Source: an uncultured Caldimicrobium sp.
Lineage (GTDB): Bacteria; Desulfobacterota; Thermodesulfobacteria; Thermodesulfobacteriales; Thermodesulfobacteriaceae
NCBI GenBank assembly: GCA_938091475.1
Contig: CALLJI010000200.1
Location: 1 to 5,795, forward strand
Direction of reading: 5' to 3'
DNA: 5,795 nucleotides
Program-made: the position numbers and the translations under genes
Shown here: positions 5,634 to 5,795 of the stretch, one piece after another
How the letters are laid out: every line of letters starts with the position of its first letter
Position numbering within the stretch: the first letter of the stretch is position 1
The notes under the pieces: generated by a model
Told to the model about the DNA's origin: nothing
Databases searched by the model: none
The model's input: only the letters and a program-made list of their open reading frames with translations

Positions 5634-5662
5634 GGGTAGCCACAAGGGCTGTCACTCCTACA
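5634..5662 (-). repeat. REP-like unit 7 (decayed copy of unit 1)
   Basis: GGGTAGCC, ACAAG and GGCTGTCA, followed by CTCCTACA, align with unit 1. Two stem positions have changed to G-T pairs and there are extra bases before the tail. The minus-strand foot reads TGTAGGAG, as in unit 4. Confidence 0.7.
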
Positions 5663-5679
5663 AAAAATTAGGGTATAAT
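5649..5679 (+). promoter_or_regulatory. Possible promoter reading right
   Basis: TATAAT (5674-5679) is a perfect sigma-70 -10 box. The best -35 is CTGTCA (5649-5654), 4 of 6 matches but with a long 19-bp spacer, and it lies inside repeat unit 7. Transcription would start near 5686, toward the unidentified segment at the right edge. A perfect -10 can occur by chance in AT-rich DNA. Confidence 0.4.
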
Positions 5680-5690
5680 ACCAAATAACC

Positions 5691-5795
5691 ATGTTTTACA
5701 AATTTACCATGACAAAATTAAATGGGAAAAGGCAGGAGAACTTGGTTGTCCCTGGGTCTTTGAACCCTTATCGTAGTTTGTTCCCTGCCTCCCAA
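5691..5795 (+). other. Unidentified segment: open frame running off the edge, or structured RNA
   Basis: From the ATG at 5691 the frame is open for 35 codons to the window edge (MFYKFTMTKLNGKRQENLVV and onward). There is no ribosome site, and the ATG would lie only about 5 nt from the predicted transcription start. The product is not recognisable and its codons look unlike those of the neighbouring genes. The same bases form an interrupted inverted repeat (5723-5794), which may better explain the segment. I cannot decide between a partial gene, a small RNA and a mobile-element end. Confidence 0.25.
5723..5794. repeat. Interrupted inverted repeat
   Basis: TGGG (5723-5726) pairs with CCCA (5791-5794). 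GGCAGG (5731-5736) pairs with CCTGCC (5784-5789), and GAAC (5738-5741) pairs with GTTC (5780-5783). The arms are separated by 38 nt, in which GGGT (5754-5757) and ACCC (5764-5767) can form a small inner hairpin. The left arm has an A-rich insert and one bulged A. Confidence 0.55.

Larger units (their letters stand above)
5391..5662. repeat. Array of seven REP-like hairpins with a GTAG foot
   Basis: Seven short GC-rich inverted repeats sit in AT-rich DNA between trpC and the right edge, roughly every 30-55 bp. The shared foot is GTAGGGGC (or GTAGGAG), followed by a palindromic stem beginning GGGC and ending GCCC. The foot reads on the plus strand in units 3, 4 and 5, is degenerate (GAAGGGGC) in unit 6, and reads on the minus strand in units 1, 2 and 7. 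A GTAG or GGAG tetranucleotide at the base of a hairpin is the known hallmark of REP elements moved by RAYT (TnpA-REP) proteins of the IS200/IS605 group. No RAYT gene is in the window, so the link is inferred. None of the stems is followed by a clear T-run, so they do not look like simple terminators. Confidence 0.85.

Noticed and set aside
5391..5662. CRISPR array
   Set aside because: Units differ in sequence, alternate in orientation and have irregular spacers; they are hairpins with a common foot, not direct repeats.
5754..5795. tRNA-like T-arm (GGGTTCAAAG on the minus strand)
   Set aside because: No acceptor stem, anticodon arm or D arm can be drawn around it.

Overview
The window comes from an AT-rich, flagellated bacterium. 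Its proteins are rich in Lys, Glu, Ile and Leu. The genes are packed tightly, with overlapping starts and stops. A Thermodesulfobacteria-like or related thermophilic lineage would fit this style, but that is an impression from protein character and gene packing, not a demonstrated placement.

There are three blocks. (1) Positions 1-1170, plus strand: the end of a flagellar cluster. It holds the C-terminal part of the filament cap protein FliD, the flagellin export chaperone FliS, and a small helical protein in the position where FliT-type chaperones usually sit. (2) Positions 1167-5344, minus strand: six genes in one apparent operon. In transcription order they are trpC (indole-3-glycerol phosphate synthase), hisI (phosphoribosyl-AMP cyclohydrolase), hisG (long-form ATP phosphoribosyltransferase), a 107-residue small-domain protein, an HDOD signalling protein, and a GGDEF-family protein with a GGDDF signature. 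The spacings are -23, -17, +14, 0 and +16 nt, so translational coupling is likely along most of the operon. Its last stop codon overlaps the last stop codon of the flagellar block by 4 bp, tail to tail. (3) Positions 5345-5795: no firmly identifiable gene. About 270 bp of this is an array of seven GC-rich hairpins. Six keep a GTAG-type foot (GTAGGGGC or GTAGGAG) and a seventh has a degenerate foot. They resemble REP/RAYT-type repeats arranged partly in facing pairs. To their right are a perfect TATAAT box and a separate interrupted inverted repeat that I cannot assign.

Two amino-acid pathways (tryptophan and histidine) share one transcript with signalling proteins, and the signalling end abuts the flagellar genes. 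The signalling genes may act on motility or surface behaviour, but this is inferred from position only. The most unusual part is the hairpin array, where the foot is conserved while each stem has its own self-complementary sequence, together with the unexplained structured segment after it.
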